64,000 nt of DNA from Hoeflea sp. 108 (GTDB taxonomy: Bacteria; Pseudomonadota; Alphaproteobacteria; Rhizobiales; Rhizobiaceae), in the NCBI RefSeq assembly GCF_000372965.1, contig NZ_KB890024.1:1304839-1368838 (forward strand). Direction: 5' to 3'. Shown here piece by piece: positions 1 to 7,827 of the stretch (the first letter of the stretch is position 1; each line of letters begins with the position of its first letter). Position numbers and translations under genes: made by a program. The notes beneath the pieces are model-generated. The model saw nothing but the letters and a program-made list of their open reading frames with translations, did not search any database and was not told the origin of the DNA.

Positions 1-860
1 AGCCCGGCGAGATTGGAGAACAGGAAGGTTGCCCCACCCGCCACCGCTATAAGCGAGAGGTGGCTTTCGAACAGAGGCAGGAGCTTGAGCAGTGCAAAGA
101 ACACGCCCGCCGACACACCGACCGATACCAGCGCGGCGATGCCTGCAGGCGCTGTCTCATAGACGTCGAGCCCCCAGCCATTGGCCGGAAACGGCTTCAG
201 TTCGAGAATCAGGCAGGCGAGGACGAAGACCAGCGCCGTGGTGCCGATAGGCCCGGCGATGAACTCGCGCCGTGCGATCAACTCGTCGATGTTGAGCGTT
301 CCGGTAACATGGTAGAGCAGCACCGATCCGAGCAGCAGGAATGACGAGGCAAGCACCGTCGCCATGATGTATTTGAAGCTTGCCGCCAGCGTTGCCGGGT
401 TGCGCTCGAGACCGAGCAATCCATAGGTCGCGATCGAGACGATCTCGAGGAAGACGAACAGGTTGAACAGGTCGCGGGTCATCACCATGCCGTTGATGCC
501 CATGACGAGGATCAGGTAGAGCAGCAGTGCCGCGTAGCTGTCGCGGAGCCGCGGCCATAGCTGCCAGGCGCCGAACAGTGCTGCGACGTTGACGCAGAAG
601 GTGAAGAAGCCTTCCCAAACCCCAAAGCGCAGATTGATCGAGATGGGTGGCGTGGCGCCGGCCGTATAGACCTCGATGGCCGGCTGGCCGTTGCGCAGCG
701 CCCAGAAATTGATGCCAGAGATCGCGGCGATGCCGCAGAGGGCGGCAATGAAGGCCAGCGCCGGCAGCGGCTTGGCGATACGGTAGAGCAGGGGGATGAG
801 GAAACCGCCTCCGAGGCCGAGCAGGAAGATGTTCAGCGGCTGGAACAGCGCCTCTACCAT
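1..860 (-). CDS. mnhD: Cation/proton antiporter subunit D (MnhD/MrpD/MbhH-like), 3' end outside window
   Basis: Membrane proton-channel subunit of a multisubunit cation/H+ antiporter, related to complex I NuoM/NuoN. About 286 codons are visible from the ATG at 860; the reading frame runs off the left edge with no stop. The translation is almost entirely hydrophobic helices. It carries the family glutamate in a transmembrane helix (NLFVFLEIVS) and the broken-helix lysine region (ILELKPFPANGWGLDVYE), both typical of MrpA/MrpD-type proton translocation. The start overlaps the end of the subunit C gene by 7 bases, so the two are translationally coupled. Being last in the operon matches MbhH/MnhD position. 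The C-terminal half cannot be assessed. Confidence 0.88.
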   Translation of the reverse strand, partial: MVEALFQPLNIFLLGLGGGFLIPLLYRIAKPLPALAFIAALCGIAAISGINFWALRNGQPAIEVYTAGATPPISINLRFGVWEGFFTFCVNVAALFGAWQLWPRLRDSYAALLLYLILVMGINGMVMTRDLFNLFVFLEIVSIATYGLLGLERNPATLAASFKYIMATVLASSFLLLGSVLLYHVTGTLNIDELIARREFIAGPIGTTALVFVLACLILELKPFPANGWGLDVYETAPAGIAALVSVGVSAGVFFALLKLLPLFESHLSLIAVAGGATFLFSNLAG

Positions 861-1222
861 TTGGACTCCGTCAGCGCGTCGATGGACAGCGTTTTCCTGG
901 CATCATGGATGCGGATGGCGAAGGCCAGCATGATGGCGGTGACCGAGAAGCCGATAACGATCGCGGTGACCACCAGCGCCGAGGGCACAGGGTCAACTGC
1001 CCGCGTGGTCGCCTGCTCGATCCCTAGGCCTGCGTCGATGATCGGCGCCGTGCCGGCGGTAATGTAGCCGGTCGCCACCATGACGATGTGCAGTCCGGTG
1101 TCGACCAGGCCGAAGCCGATGATGATGCGCAGGATGTTGCGGTGGCGCAGGATGCCCCACATGCCGATCAGCACCAGCAGGAAGCCGGTGGTCATGAGAA
1201 GCGTGGAGACAGGCAGGCCCAT
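854..1222 (-). CDS. mnhC: Cation/proton antiporter subunit C (NuoK-like)
   Basis: 122-residue, three-helix membrane protein of the MnhC/MrpC/NuoK family, which packs against subunit D in the membrane part of the antiporter. Visible features are the N-terminal helix (TLLMTTGFLLVLIGMWGIL), a central helix (GFGLVDTGLHIVMVATGY) and the conserved DPVPSALVVTAIVIGFSVTA segment, a strong MnhC signature. The gene begins 12 bases after the subunit B-like gene ends and overlaps subunit D by 7 bases. Length is normal for the family. The ion (Na+, K+ or only H+) cannot be read from sequence. Confidence 0.93.
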   Translation of the reverse strand: MGLPVSTLLMTTGFLLVLIGMWGILRHRNILRIIIGFGLVDTGLHIVMVATGYITAGTAPIIDAGLGIEQATTRAVDPVPSALVVTAIVIGFSVTAIMLAFAIRIHDARKTLSIDALTESKW

Positions 1223-1234
1223 GATCGTCCCCGT

Positions 1235-1924
1235 TCAGTTTCGAAAACGGTCGATGATGACGCTGAGTTCGGCGCCGACCTTGACGCCCAGCAGCGCCGA
1301 GATGATCGGGATGGCGCCGGCGCTGACAAGCGTGCCGAACTCGCCCAGTGGCAGGATGTGGCTGTCGAGGAAGCCGGCGGCGAAGATCAGCCCGAGGATG
1401 CCGATGCCGACATAGACGACACCGGCCAGCGATTCCGTCACGCCGAGAAAGCCGTGGTTGAGCTTGGTTGCCGGCAAGGCGAGCATCAAAAGCATGGTCC
1501 CGGAGGCAACCACCGCCCCACCTTGGAAGCCACCGCCGGCAGAGAGGTGGCCGTTCTTGATGACATAGGCGCCGAACAGGAAGATCAGCGGCAGGTTGAT
1601 TTCCGCGCCATTGCCGACCAGTTCGCTCGGACGACGTGGCTCCATCCCGGGATCAGCCGCCGTCGCGCTATCCTTGCCGCCGAGCAGCACGCCGACGCCG
1701 GCCGCGACCATGAACAGCACTGCCACTTCGCCGAGCGTGTCGAAGCCGCGATAGGTGATCAGGATGCCGGTCACCACATTGGGCGCGCCGAGGTCGCGCG
1801 GCACCATGGTTAGATACTGTTCCGCGAGCGCGGATACGCTCTCGCGTTCCGCATAGCCGCCGACGATGCCGCCGAAGACTGCGCTAAACAGCAGTACGGC
1901 AAGTAGGGAGAAGATCGTCTTCAT
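1235..1924 (-). CDS. mnhB: Cation/proton antiporter subunit B, fused MbhE-MnhB type
   Basis: 229-residue membrane protein. The C-terminal two thirds is an MnhB domain with the diagnostic loop YVIKNGHLSAGGGFQGG followed by three helices. The first about 90 residues (MKTIFSLLAVLLFSAVFGG...; GFDTLGEVAVLFMVAAGV) match the small MbhE-type piece that is a separate gene in membrane-bound hydrogenase clusters. The protein therefore looks like an MbhE-MbhF fusion. Its ATG overlaps the stop of mnhG as ATGA, so translation is coupled. In the Mrp/Mbh complex this subunit sits beside MnhC. The domain split is inferred from residue patterns, not from a search. Confidence 0.85.
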   Translation of the reverse strand: MKTIFSLLAVLLFSAVFGGIVGGYAERESVSALAEQYLTMVPRDLGAPNVVTGILITYRGFDTLGEVAVLFMVAAGVGVLLGGKDSATAADPGMEPRRPSELVGNGAEINLPLIFLFGAYVIKNGHLSAGGGFQGGAVVASGTMLLMLALPATKLNHGFLGVTESLAGVVYVGIGILGLIFAAGFLDSHILPLGEFGTLVSAGAIPIISALLGVKVGAELSVIIDRFRN

Positions 1925-2262
1925 GGTGCGTTTCCGTTGCCTTGCCGGTCGTCCTCCTCGCGCAGCGCGTCGACCATGGTCGACGGCGCCATCGGCGTGC
2001 GGATGGCGTGCGCGGCTCGCGACAGCGCATGCGACGAGAGCGGGTTGGTCATCAGCACGAAATAGGCGACGACCAGAAGCTTGAACGCCCAGTCCGGATG
2101 ATGGAAGCCGAGCCCGGCGAGAACGAGGATGTTACCCAGCGTCGAGGCCTTGGTGCCGGCCTGGATGCGGGTGAAGGTATCGGGCATCCGCAGCAGGCCG
2201 AGCCCGGCGGAGAACAGGAAAAAGGCGCCTGCAAGCACAAGGATGCTGCCGATCAACTCCAT
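1921..2262 (-). CDS. mnhG: Cation/proton antiporter subunit G
   Basis: 113-residue MnhG/PhaG family membrane protein. Signature text is GLLRMPDTFTRIQAGTKASTLGN, the conserved loop after the first helix, followed by a second helix and LVVAYFVLMTNPLSSHALSRAAH, the third helix with the usual TNPVAAH-like ending. The ATG at 2262 is preferred because it follows GGGAGG by 8 bases. A GTG six bases upstream would overlap the preceding stop. The stop overlaps the subunit B start. A long in-frame extension upstream is a shadow of the DUF4040 and MnhF genes. Confidence 0.92.
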   Translation of the reverse strand: MELIGSILVLAGAFFLFSAGLGLLRMPDTFTRIQAGTKASTLGNILVLAGLGFHHPDWAFKLLVVAYFVLMTNPLSSHALSRAAHAIRTPMAPSTMVDALREEDDRQGNGNAP

Positions 2263-2264
2263 GG

Positions 2265-2507
2265 TCACTCCCTCCCGCCGCCGGTACGGCGGATTGCGTA
2301 GAGGAAGATGAGGGTCGACAGGCCCGAACCGATTGCTGCCTCGGCCATTGCGACATCGGGGGCGGCGAGAAGCACATAGGAGACGGCGGCGAACAGGCTC
2401 GCCAGCCCGGCGCTGACCATCGCCGCCATCAGGTTTTCGAGCCAGACGGCCAGCACGCCGCTGACGAGGACGCTGCCGCAGATCAGGATGACGAGAAGCT
2501 CGAGCAT
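2265..2507 (-). CDS. DUF4040 (MbhD-like) antiporter subunit
   Basis: 80-residue, three-helix protein of the DUF4040 family, equivalent to MbhD of membrane-bound hydrogenase modules and to a piece of the MrpA C-terminus. The motif APDVAMAEAAIGSGLSTLIFLYAIRR is typical (PDVALTEAxVG in relatives). A separate gene for this piece, instead of fusion to a large MrpA, marks the operon as Mbh/group-2-like. The ATG at 2507 follows AGGGG at good spacing. A GTG six bases earlier overlaps the MnhF stop and is the alternative. Confidence 0.85.
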   Translation of the reverse strand: MLELLVILICGSVLVSGVLAVWLENLMAAMVSAGLASLFAAVSYVLLAAPDVAMAEAAIGSGLSTLIFLYAIRRTGGGRE

Positions 2508-2509
2508 CG

Positions 2510-2770
2510 TCACGGCCCCTTTTCGAGGAAGCGGGCGATGGCGAGCACGGCGAGGAAGCTGAGCAGGCCATAGACGAGGGCGACGTCGATGTAGACGAAG
2601 CGGCCCGAGACATGCGCGTAGAGTGCGATCAGTGCAATCGACACGACCGTCAGCATGTCGATGGCGACGACACGGTCGACTGCCGTCCGGCCGATCACCA
2701 GCCGTGCTACGCCGAAGACGATGGCAAAGAAGATCAGCACGCCGGCGATCTGAAGCAGCAGGTCAGCCAA
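2510..2770 (-). CDS. mnhF: Cation/proton antiporter subunit F (TTG start)
   Basis: 86-residue MnhF/PhaF family protein with three helices. Diagnostic text is VARLVIGRTAVDRVVAIDMLTV (family: RLxxGPTxxDRVVAxDxL), then FVYIDVALVYGLLSFLAVLAIARFLEK. The only start consistent with this N-terminus is a TTG at 2770, placed inside the end of mnhE and preceded by GGAGG about six bases upstream. It overlaps mnhE by 8 bases and is probably translationally coupled to it. MnhF is a core small subunit of every Mrp/Mnh complex. Confidence 0.92.
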   Translation of the reverse strand: MADLLLQIAGVLIFFAIVFGVARLVIGRTAVDRVVAIDMLTVVSIALIALYAHVSGRFVYIDVALVYGLLSFLAVLAIARFLEKGP

Positions 2771-3266
2771 AGACCGCCTCCAGGTGCTTTTCGAACGGAG
2801 CCACGATCATTTCTGTCGCTTGCTCCGGGTCGGTCGCCCTCACGTCGAGCCAGTGGACGAACATCGTTTCGCCCCTGACATCCATGACCAGTGAACCCGG
2901 GGTCAGCGCAATCGAGTTCGACAGCGCCAGTCTGCCGATTGGCGATTTCAGCCGAATGCGGACCTTGACGATGCCGGGGTGGATGTCGATGCGCGGCGCA
3001 TAGACGTAGCGCAGCATGCTGAGATTGGCCTTCACCAGCTCGGTGAAGAAGACGCCGGTATAGACGAGGAAGTGCCAGGCGCTGCGCGGTGTGACGGCGA
3101 TGTGCCAGACTTTGCTGCGGCGCGCGAAGATCCAGGCGATGGCAAAGGAAATGATGGCGCCGGTGACGAGGATGGGCGTGGCCAACGAGGCGTTGACGAT
3201 CAGCCAGAGGATGAAGAGCAGCAGCCAAAGCACCGGTAGGCCACCTATCCTTTGCCCTTCGCTCAT
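2763..3266 (-). CDS. mnhE: Cation/proton antiporter subunit E
   Basis: 167-residue MnhE/PhaE family protein. It has two N-terminal hydrophobic helices (LPVLWLLLFILWLIVNASL), a third near HFLVYTGVFFTELVKANLSML, and the soluble C-terminal domain with the hallmark SNSIALTPGSLVMDVRGETMFVHWLDV. Length fits the family. The ATG at 3266 overlaps the stop of the upstream lipoprotein hydrolase as ATGA, and the end overlaps mnhF. It is the first antiporter subunit of this minus-strand operon. Confidence 0.93.
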   Translation of the reverse strand: MSEGQRIGGLPVLWLLLFILWLIVNASLATPILVTGAIISFAIAWIFARRSKVWHIAVTPRSAWHFLVYTGVFFTELVKANLSMLRYVYAPRIDIHPGIVKVRIRLKSPIGRLALSNSIALTPGSLVMDVRGETMFVHWLDVRATDPEQATEMIVAPFEKHLEAVFG

Positions 3267-4408
3267 CGGCGACCCGCAAGTGCTACGCCGCCGAGGATTC
3301 GGCTGGGCAGGTAGACAACCAGTGCTGCGGCACCTTCGATGGCCGAACCGCCATCGGCCAACAGGGTCTCGCCAGCGCTGGCGTCGCCGCCTTCGATCAA
3401 CCGACGCAGCAGCCCGCTTTGCCCGGCAAAGGCGATCAATGTCGGGGAACTGGCGAAGATGTTGTGCGACCCGCCATCGACCTGGGAGGCGTCGAGCACG
3501 GTGATGTTTTTCTGCTGCAACAGCGCGATATCGGAGCCGCTGCCGACGCGTGGGTGGCCGCCGGCGATGCGCCGGGAAATGCTAAGCGCGCGGTCACGGC
3601 GCGACACCACGATGGCGAAGGGCATGGGCAATTCGCCGATGTCGCGGACCTGGCTCTGGAAGGCGTCGATGTCGATATCGGGTGCTGCCAGCACCACGCC
3701 GCCGAGGCGTTTGAGGGCTTGCCTACGGCCGGTCTGCGCCAGTTCTCGCAGTGCCTCCATGACAACATAGGCGCCCATCGAATGGCCGACGAGGATCACG
3801 CGGTTGGCCTTGGTCTGGGCCGCGATCTCGATCGTCTCCGCCAGACCGCCGCGCCCCACCACCGTGCTGTCGCGGTCGTAGACATAGAGCGGTAAGGAAC
3901 CGCCGGAGGGCCAGGCATAGTGCAGTGTCACTGCGCGGACATTGTAGTCATGGGCGATCTGTGCGGCCCGGAAGACGCTGTCGGCGAAGTTGTTGTTGTA
4001 GCCGTGCACGAAGATGAAGATCTCGCGCTCTTGCGGCGGACGCTGGGCCAGGGCGGCATCGAGTTGGGCGACGAATTGCTTGCGGCTGGCGATCTGCTGG
4101 TAGCTTTGCGCCACGAAATGCCTGGCCGGATCAGGCGTCCGGCCGGTCTTCTCGACATCGCCGGGCACATGGTTCCTGGGTATGCCGATGTCGAGCTTTG
4201 CAAAATTGAGCGTCTGCGAGCGCTCGGCCGAATAGGGCAGCGACAGGTTGTCGGATCGGGCCCGTGTGGTGGCGACATAGACGGGAACAACCGCCGCTGA
4301 CGCGGCCTTGTCGGTCGCCACGCCAAGGCCAAGCACGGCGCGGGGGCCGCCGCAGCCGGCGAGCAGCACTGCCATCAACAGAACGGAAAACAGACGCTTC
4401 GCCGACAT
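3263..4408 (-). CDS. DUF900-type alpha/beta-hydrolase lipoprotein
   Basis: 381-residue predicted lipoprotein with an alpha/beta-hydrolase domain. The signal peptide ends in a lipobox (VLLAGC, Cys19 of the chosen product). The hydrolase elements are the oxyanion-type strand IFIFVHGYNNNFADS and the nucleophile elbow ILVGHSMGAYVVMEAL (Ser), with candidate acid and His further on (VDGGSHNIF). This arrangement matches the DUF900 family; the substrate is unknown. ATG at 4408 is chosen over a TTG at 4423 because it places charged residues directly before the hydrophobic signal core. It is the first gene of the antiporter operon and overlaps mnhE by 4 bases, an unusual partner for an ion antiporter. 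Confidence 0.82.
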   Translation of the reverse strand: MSAKRLFSVLLMAVLLAGCGGPRAVLGLGVATDKAASAAVVPVYVATTRARSDNLSLPYSAERSQTLNFAKLDIGIPRNHVPGDVEKTGRTPDPARHFVAQSYQQIASRKQFVAQLDAALAQRPPQEREIFIFVHGYNNNFADSVFRAAQIAHDYNVRAVTLHYAWPSGGSLPLYVYDRDSTVVGRGGLAETIEIAAQTKANRVILVGHSMGAYVVMEALRELAQTGRRQALKRLGGVVLAAPDIDIDAFQSQVRDIGELPMPFAIVVSRRDRALSISRRIAGGHPRVGSGSDIALLQQKNITVLDASQVDGGSHNIFASSPTLIAFAGQSGLLRRLIEGGDASAGETLLADGGSAIEGAAALVVYLPSRILGGVALAGRR

Positions 4409-4494
4409 GCCTCGATCCAGCAAGCTTACGCGTGATCAGAAGCAGCAAATCCGCGTGGCGGCAACGGGCGAAACGGACCGAGGCCAAGGATTGG

Positions 4495-4556
4495 GACGCC
4501 AAGCATATCCTCGGGATTCCATGCCAATCACATGGTCGTCGGGCTCGGGCTAGATT
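4495..4556 (+). promoter_or_regulatory. Promoter module copy A, before first antiporter gene
   Basis: GACGC at 4495, GGGATT at 4513 (18 bp later), TGC in the next eight bases, ATCACA at 4527 and a -10-like TAGATT at 4551, 17 bp after TCACAT. The first half-site TGGGA (4492) and second CGGGA (4512) are 20 bp apart, the direct-repeat spacing expected of an AraC-type activator next to the -35 position. The start codon of the antiporter gene is 72 bp after the -10 start. Three other copies with the same geometry occur in the window. The regulator is inferred, not shown. Confidence 0.6.
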
Positions 4557-4622
4557 GCTCTGAGGGCGGAAGGACTTGTTGGGGCTGCCGCCGGCCAAAA
4601 CAATTGTTGACGACACGATTCG

Positions 4623-6053
4623 ATGAACTCAGCCACTCAGCAGAAATTCTCGGTCTGGACCCTGATGGCGATGGTCGTCGGCTCGATGGTCGGCGCTGGC
4701 ATCTTCTCGCTGCCGCAGGCCTTCGGTCGCGAGACAGGACCGTTCGGCGCGCTGATCGCCTGGGCCATCGCCGGCGTCGGCATGCTGATGCTGGCCTTCG
4801 TCTTCCAGACGCTGTCGCGCCGCAAGCCCGATCTCGATGCCGGCATCTACGCCTATGCCAAGGCCGGTTTCGGCAACTATCTCGGTTTCCTCTCCGCTCT
4901 CGGCTATTGGTCGGCCGCACTTCTCGGCAACGTCTCCTATTTCGTGCTGATCAAGTCGACGCTCGGGCTGTTCTTTCCGGTGTTCGGCGACGGCAACACC
5001 ATCACGGCCATCGTCATCTCGTCGATGCTGCTGTGGACCGTGCACTCGCTGATCCTGCGCGGCGTCAAGGAAGCGGCAGCGATCAACACCATCGTCACCT
5101 TCGCGAAGATTATCCCGATCTTCCTGTTCATCGTCTTCGTCGTCTACGGCTTCAGCGCCGACATCTTCGCCGCAAACTTCTGGGGCGGCGAGGACGTTAG
5201 TCTGCGCAGCGTTGCGAGCCAGGTCCGGGGGACGATGCTGGTGACGGTGTTCGTCTTCGTCGGCATCGAGGGCGCGAGCGTCTATTCGCGCTACGCCCGT
5301 AACCGTCGCGACGTCGGCGTGGCGACGCTGCTCGGTTTTCTCGGCGTTCTCTGCCTGCTCGTGCTGGTGACGATCCTGTCCTATGGTGTCATGCTGCGTC
5401 CCGATCTCGCTGCCCTGCGCAACCCGTCCATGGCCGGCGTGTTGGAGGCGGTGGTCGGACCATGGGGTGCCAAGTTCGTCAGCATCGGCCTGCTGATCTC
5501 GGTTGCCGGCGCCTATTTGTCCTGGGTGCTGCTGGCGGCGGAAATCCTGTTCACGGCGTCCCGCAATGAAACCATGCCGCGCTTCCTCGCGCATGAGAAC
5601 AAGAACGGCGTGCCGTCGAACGCATTGTGGCTCACCAATGCTGTCGTCCAGACCTTCCTGATCCTCACGCTCTTTGCCCAGTATGCCTTCAGGCTGGCGC
5701 TCGAACTGACCAGTTCGATGATCCTCATTCCCTATTTTCTGGTCGCCGCATACGGCTTCAAGCTGGCCTGGACCGGCGAGAGTTATGAAAAAGAACCGGC
5801 GGCGCGGCGCGGCGAGTTCGCCGTTGCCGCGATCGCCTTGGCCTATACTGCCTTTCTCATCTATGCGGCAGGCGCCAAGCATTTGCTGCTCTCGGCCGCC
5901 ATCTACGGACCGGGCACGATCCTCTTCTTCATGGCGCGCATAGAGCAGGGGCGCAGGGTGTTCACGCCGGCCGAGATGGTGATGTTCGCTGTTGCGGCTG
6001 TCGGAGCGGTGGCAGCGATCTACGCGATCGCCACTGGCCTCATCGCCGTCTAG
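4623..6053 (+). CDS. APC-family basic amino acid antiporter (arginine/ornithine type), paralog 1
   Basis: 476-residue, about 12-helix permease of the amino acid-polyamine-organocation superfamily, basic amino acid/polyamine antiporter branch (ArcD/APA type). The first helix carries the substrate-binding glycine-rich turn GSMVGAGIFSLPQ. Further hallmarks are FVGIEGASVYSRYARNRRDVG in the middle and the alternating LSWVLLAAEILFTASRNETMP segment. It is followed by a second close paralog and by arginine deiminase, so exchange of arginine for ornithine or citrulline is the likely job. It is transcribed divergently from the antiporter/hydrolase operon and has its own promoter module (copy A). Exact substrate is an inference from context. 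Confidence 0.85.
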   Translation: MNSATQQKFSVWTLMAMVVGSMVGAGIFSLPQAFGRETGPFGALIAWAIAGVGMLMLAFVFQTLSRRKPDLDAGIYAYAKAGFGNYLGFLSALGYWSAALLGNVSYFVLIKSTLGLFFPVFGDGNTITAIVISSMLLWTVHSLILRGVKEAAAINTIVTFAKIIPIFLFIVFVVYGFSADIFAANFWGGEDVSLRSVASQVRGTMLVTVFVFVGIEGASVYSRYARNRRDVGVATLLGFLGVLCLLVLVTILSYGVMLRPDLAALRNPSMAGVLEAVVGPWGAKFVSIGLLISVAGAYLSWVLLAAEILFTASRNETMPRFLAHENKNGVPSNALWLTNAVVQTFLILTLFAQYAFRLALELTSSMILIPYFLVAAYGFKLAWTGESYEKEPAARRGEFAVAAIALAYTAFLIYAAGAKHLLLSAAIYGPGTILFFMARIEQGRRVFTPAEMVMFAVAAVGAVAAIYAIATGLIAV

Positions 6054-6374
6054 GCAAGGCCGGCAGCAGCCTCGGCGCTGCCATCGCTCGGTGGTTGCGA
6101 TGCCGCAGGCGCAAGACGCTCGGCATGGCCATGGCTGGCAGCGCACTTTCACAAGCAACTGTACGTCATTCGAGCATCTGTTTGATAAGCGCGATCTTTT
6201 CCGGATGGCGGTTTTGGTTGCCCGACCCTTTGCGCTGCACAACTTTGGGACGCGGAGCATAGACATGGGATTCCATGCTGATCACAGCCCCACCCCTGCA
6301 ATCCTATAGTTCTCCTTGAATTTCATTCGCATCTCGATCGCGAACCTGGGTTCGCTGACAGGAGAAAAAAGACC
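6054..6374 (+). other. 321-bp intergenic stretch between the two antiporter genes
   Basis: No gene is supported here. Its second half holds promoter module copy B (6249-6310), and the leader to the next gene contains a possible Shine-Dalgarno sequence (AGGAGAAAAAAGACC) just before the ATG at 6375. The first half shows no recognisable feature. Confidence 0.6.
6249..6310 (+). promoter_or_regulatory. Promoter module copy B, before second antiporter gene
   Basis: GACGC at 6249, GGGATT at 6267 (18 bp later), ATCACA at 6281 and -10-like TATAGT at 6305, 38 bp after the GGG start as in copy A. Two TGGGA half-sites start at 6246 and 6266, a 20-bp direct repeat. The antiporter ATG lies 70 bp after the -10 start, nearly the same as copy A (72 bp). 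Flanking sequence between copies A and B is otherwise poorly conserved, so the shared bases look selected. Confidence 0.6.
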
Positions 6375-7808
6375 ATGGCTTCAAGCGATAATCAGAAGCT
6401 GTCGCTGTTTGCACTTACGTCCATGGTCGTGGGATCGATGGTCGGCGCCGGTATCTTCAACCTGCCCGGTCGTTTCGGGGCTGCGACAGGTCCGTTCGGT
6501 GCCATCATCGCCTGGGCGATCGCGGGAACGGGCATGTACATGCTGGCGCGGGTGTTCCAGGCGCTGGCCGAGAAAAAGCCAGACATCGACTCCGGCGTCT
6601 TTGCCTATGCCAAAGCGGGTTTCGGCAACTACATGGGTTTCCTGTCGGCTTTCGGCTATTGGCTCGGCAGCTGCCTCGGCAACGTCTTCTACTGGGTCCT
6701 GATCGGTTCGACCTTGGGGCGGTTCTTTCCCGGCGCCTTCGGCGACGGCAGCAGCGCCACCGCGATCATCGTGTCGCTGATCGGCATCTGGGCCTTCCAT
6801 TTCATGATCCTGCGCGGCGTCGAGCAGGCCGCCTTCATCAATACCATCGTCACGATTGCCAAGATCGTGCCGATCCTGGTGTTCATCCTCGTGCTGGTCT
6901 TCGCCTTCAACTACACCCAGTTCTCCGAGAATTTCTTCGGCGGCGCAGACATGCCGGCCAAGTCGCTGATCGCTCAGGTGCGCGACACCATGCTGATCAC
7001 CGTCTTCGTCTTCCTCGGCATTGAGGGCGCCAGCGTCTACTCACGCTTCGCCAAGGAACGCTCCGACGTCGGCAGGGCGACGATCCTGGGTTTCGTCGGC
7101 GTCACCGGCCTGATGGTGGCGGTGACCTTGCTGCCTTACGCATCGATGCCGCAATCGGCGATCGCAGGCGTCCAGCAGCCTTCGATGGCGAGCGTTCTCG
7201 AGGCCGTCGCCGGACATTGGGGTGCCGTCTTCATTTCCATCGGTGTGCTGGTGTCGGTGCTGGGCGCCTACCTCGCCTGGTCGCTGATCTGCGCGGAAGT
7301 GCTCTTTGCCGCCGCCAAGTCCAATGACATGCCGAAGCTCTTTGCCGCGCAGAACGGCAATCGGGTGCCGGCCAACGCCCTGTGGCTGACGAACATCGTC
7401 GTGTCGCTGTTCGTGATCTCCACCTACTGGTCCCGCGACGCCTTCAATTTCATGCTCGACATGACGAGCGTGACGGCGCTGCTGCCCTATTTGCTGGTCG
7501 CAGGCTACGGCATCCTGATCGCGCGCAGTGGAGAAGGCTACGAAACATCTCCGGGCGATCGCGGCCGGGACCAGGTCATCGCCTGGATCGCGGCGATATA
7601 CACGGTCTTCATGTTCATCGCCGCAGGCCTGAAATACGTGCTGCTCGTTGCCGTCCTCTTCGTACCCGGCACGATCCTCTACTTCTGGGCACGCCGTGAA
7701 CAGAAACTGCAGCTGTTCACCTCGACCGAACTCGTTGTGTTCGCCGTCACCCTGATTGCCGGACTGGTCGGCGCCTACGGTCTGCTGACCGGCACCATCA
7801 CACATTGA
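6375..7808 (+). CDS. APC-family basic amino acid antiporter (arginine/ornithine type), paralog 2
   Basis: 477-residue APC-superfamily permease, clearly paralogous to the preceding antiporter along its whole length (same GSMVGAGIF turn, FLGIEGASVYSRFAKERSDVG and AYLAWSLICAEVLFAAAKSNDMP segments). About 12 transmembrane helices are visible. AGGAGA stands about 11 bases before the ATG. The arginine deiminase gene starts 19 bases after its stop, so the two are almost certainly one transcript from promoter module B. The tight coupling to arginine deiminase makes this the better candidate for the arginine:ornithine or arginine:citrulline exchanger of the pair. Confidence 0.87.
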   Translation: MASSDNQKLSLFALTSMVVGSMVGAGIFNLPGRFGAATGPFGAIIAWAIAGTGMYMLARVFQALAEKKPDIDSGVFAYAKAGFGNYMGFLSAFGYWLGSCLGNVFYWVLIGSTLGRFFPGAFGDGSSATAIIVSLIGIWAFHFMILRGVEQAAFINTIVTIAKIVPILVFILVLVFAFNYTQFSENFFGGADMPAKSLIAQVRDTMLITVFVFLGIEGASVYSRFAKERSDVGRATILGFVGVTGLMVAVTLLPYASMPQSAIAGVQQPSMASVLEAVAGHWGAVFISIGVLVSVLGAYLAWSLICAEVLFAAAKSNDMPKLFAAQNGNRVPANALWLTNIVVSLFVISTYWSRDAFNFMLDMTSVTALLPYLLVAGYGILIARSGEGYETSPGDRGRDQVIAWIAAIYTVFMFIAAGLKYVLLVAVLFVPGTILYFWARREQKLQLFTSTELVVFAVTLIAGLVGAYGLLTGTITH

Positions 7809-7827
7809 ACAGAAAGGCAGAAACGTC

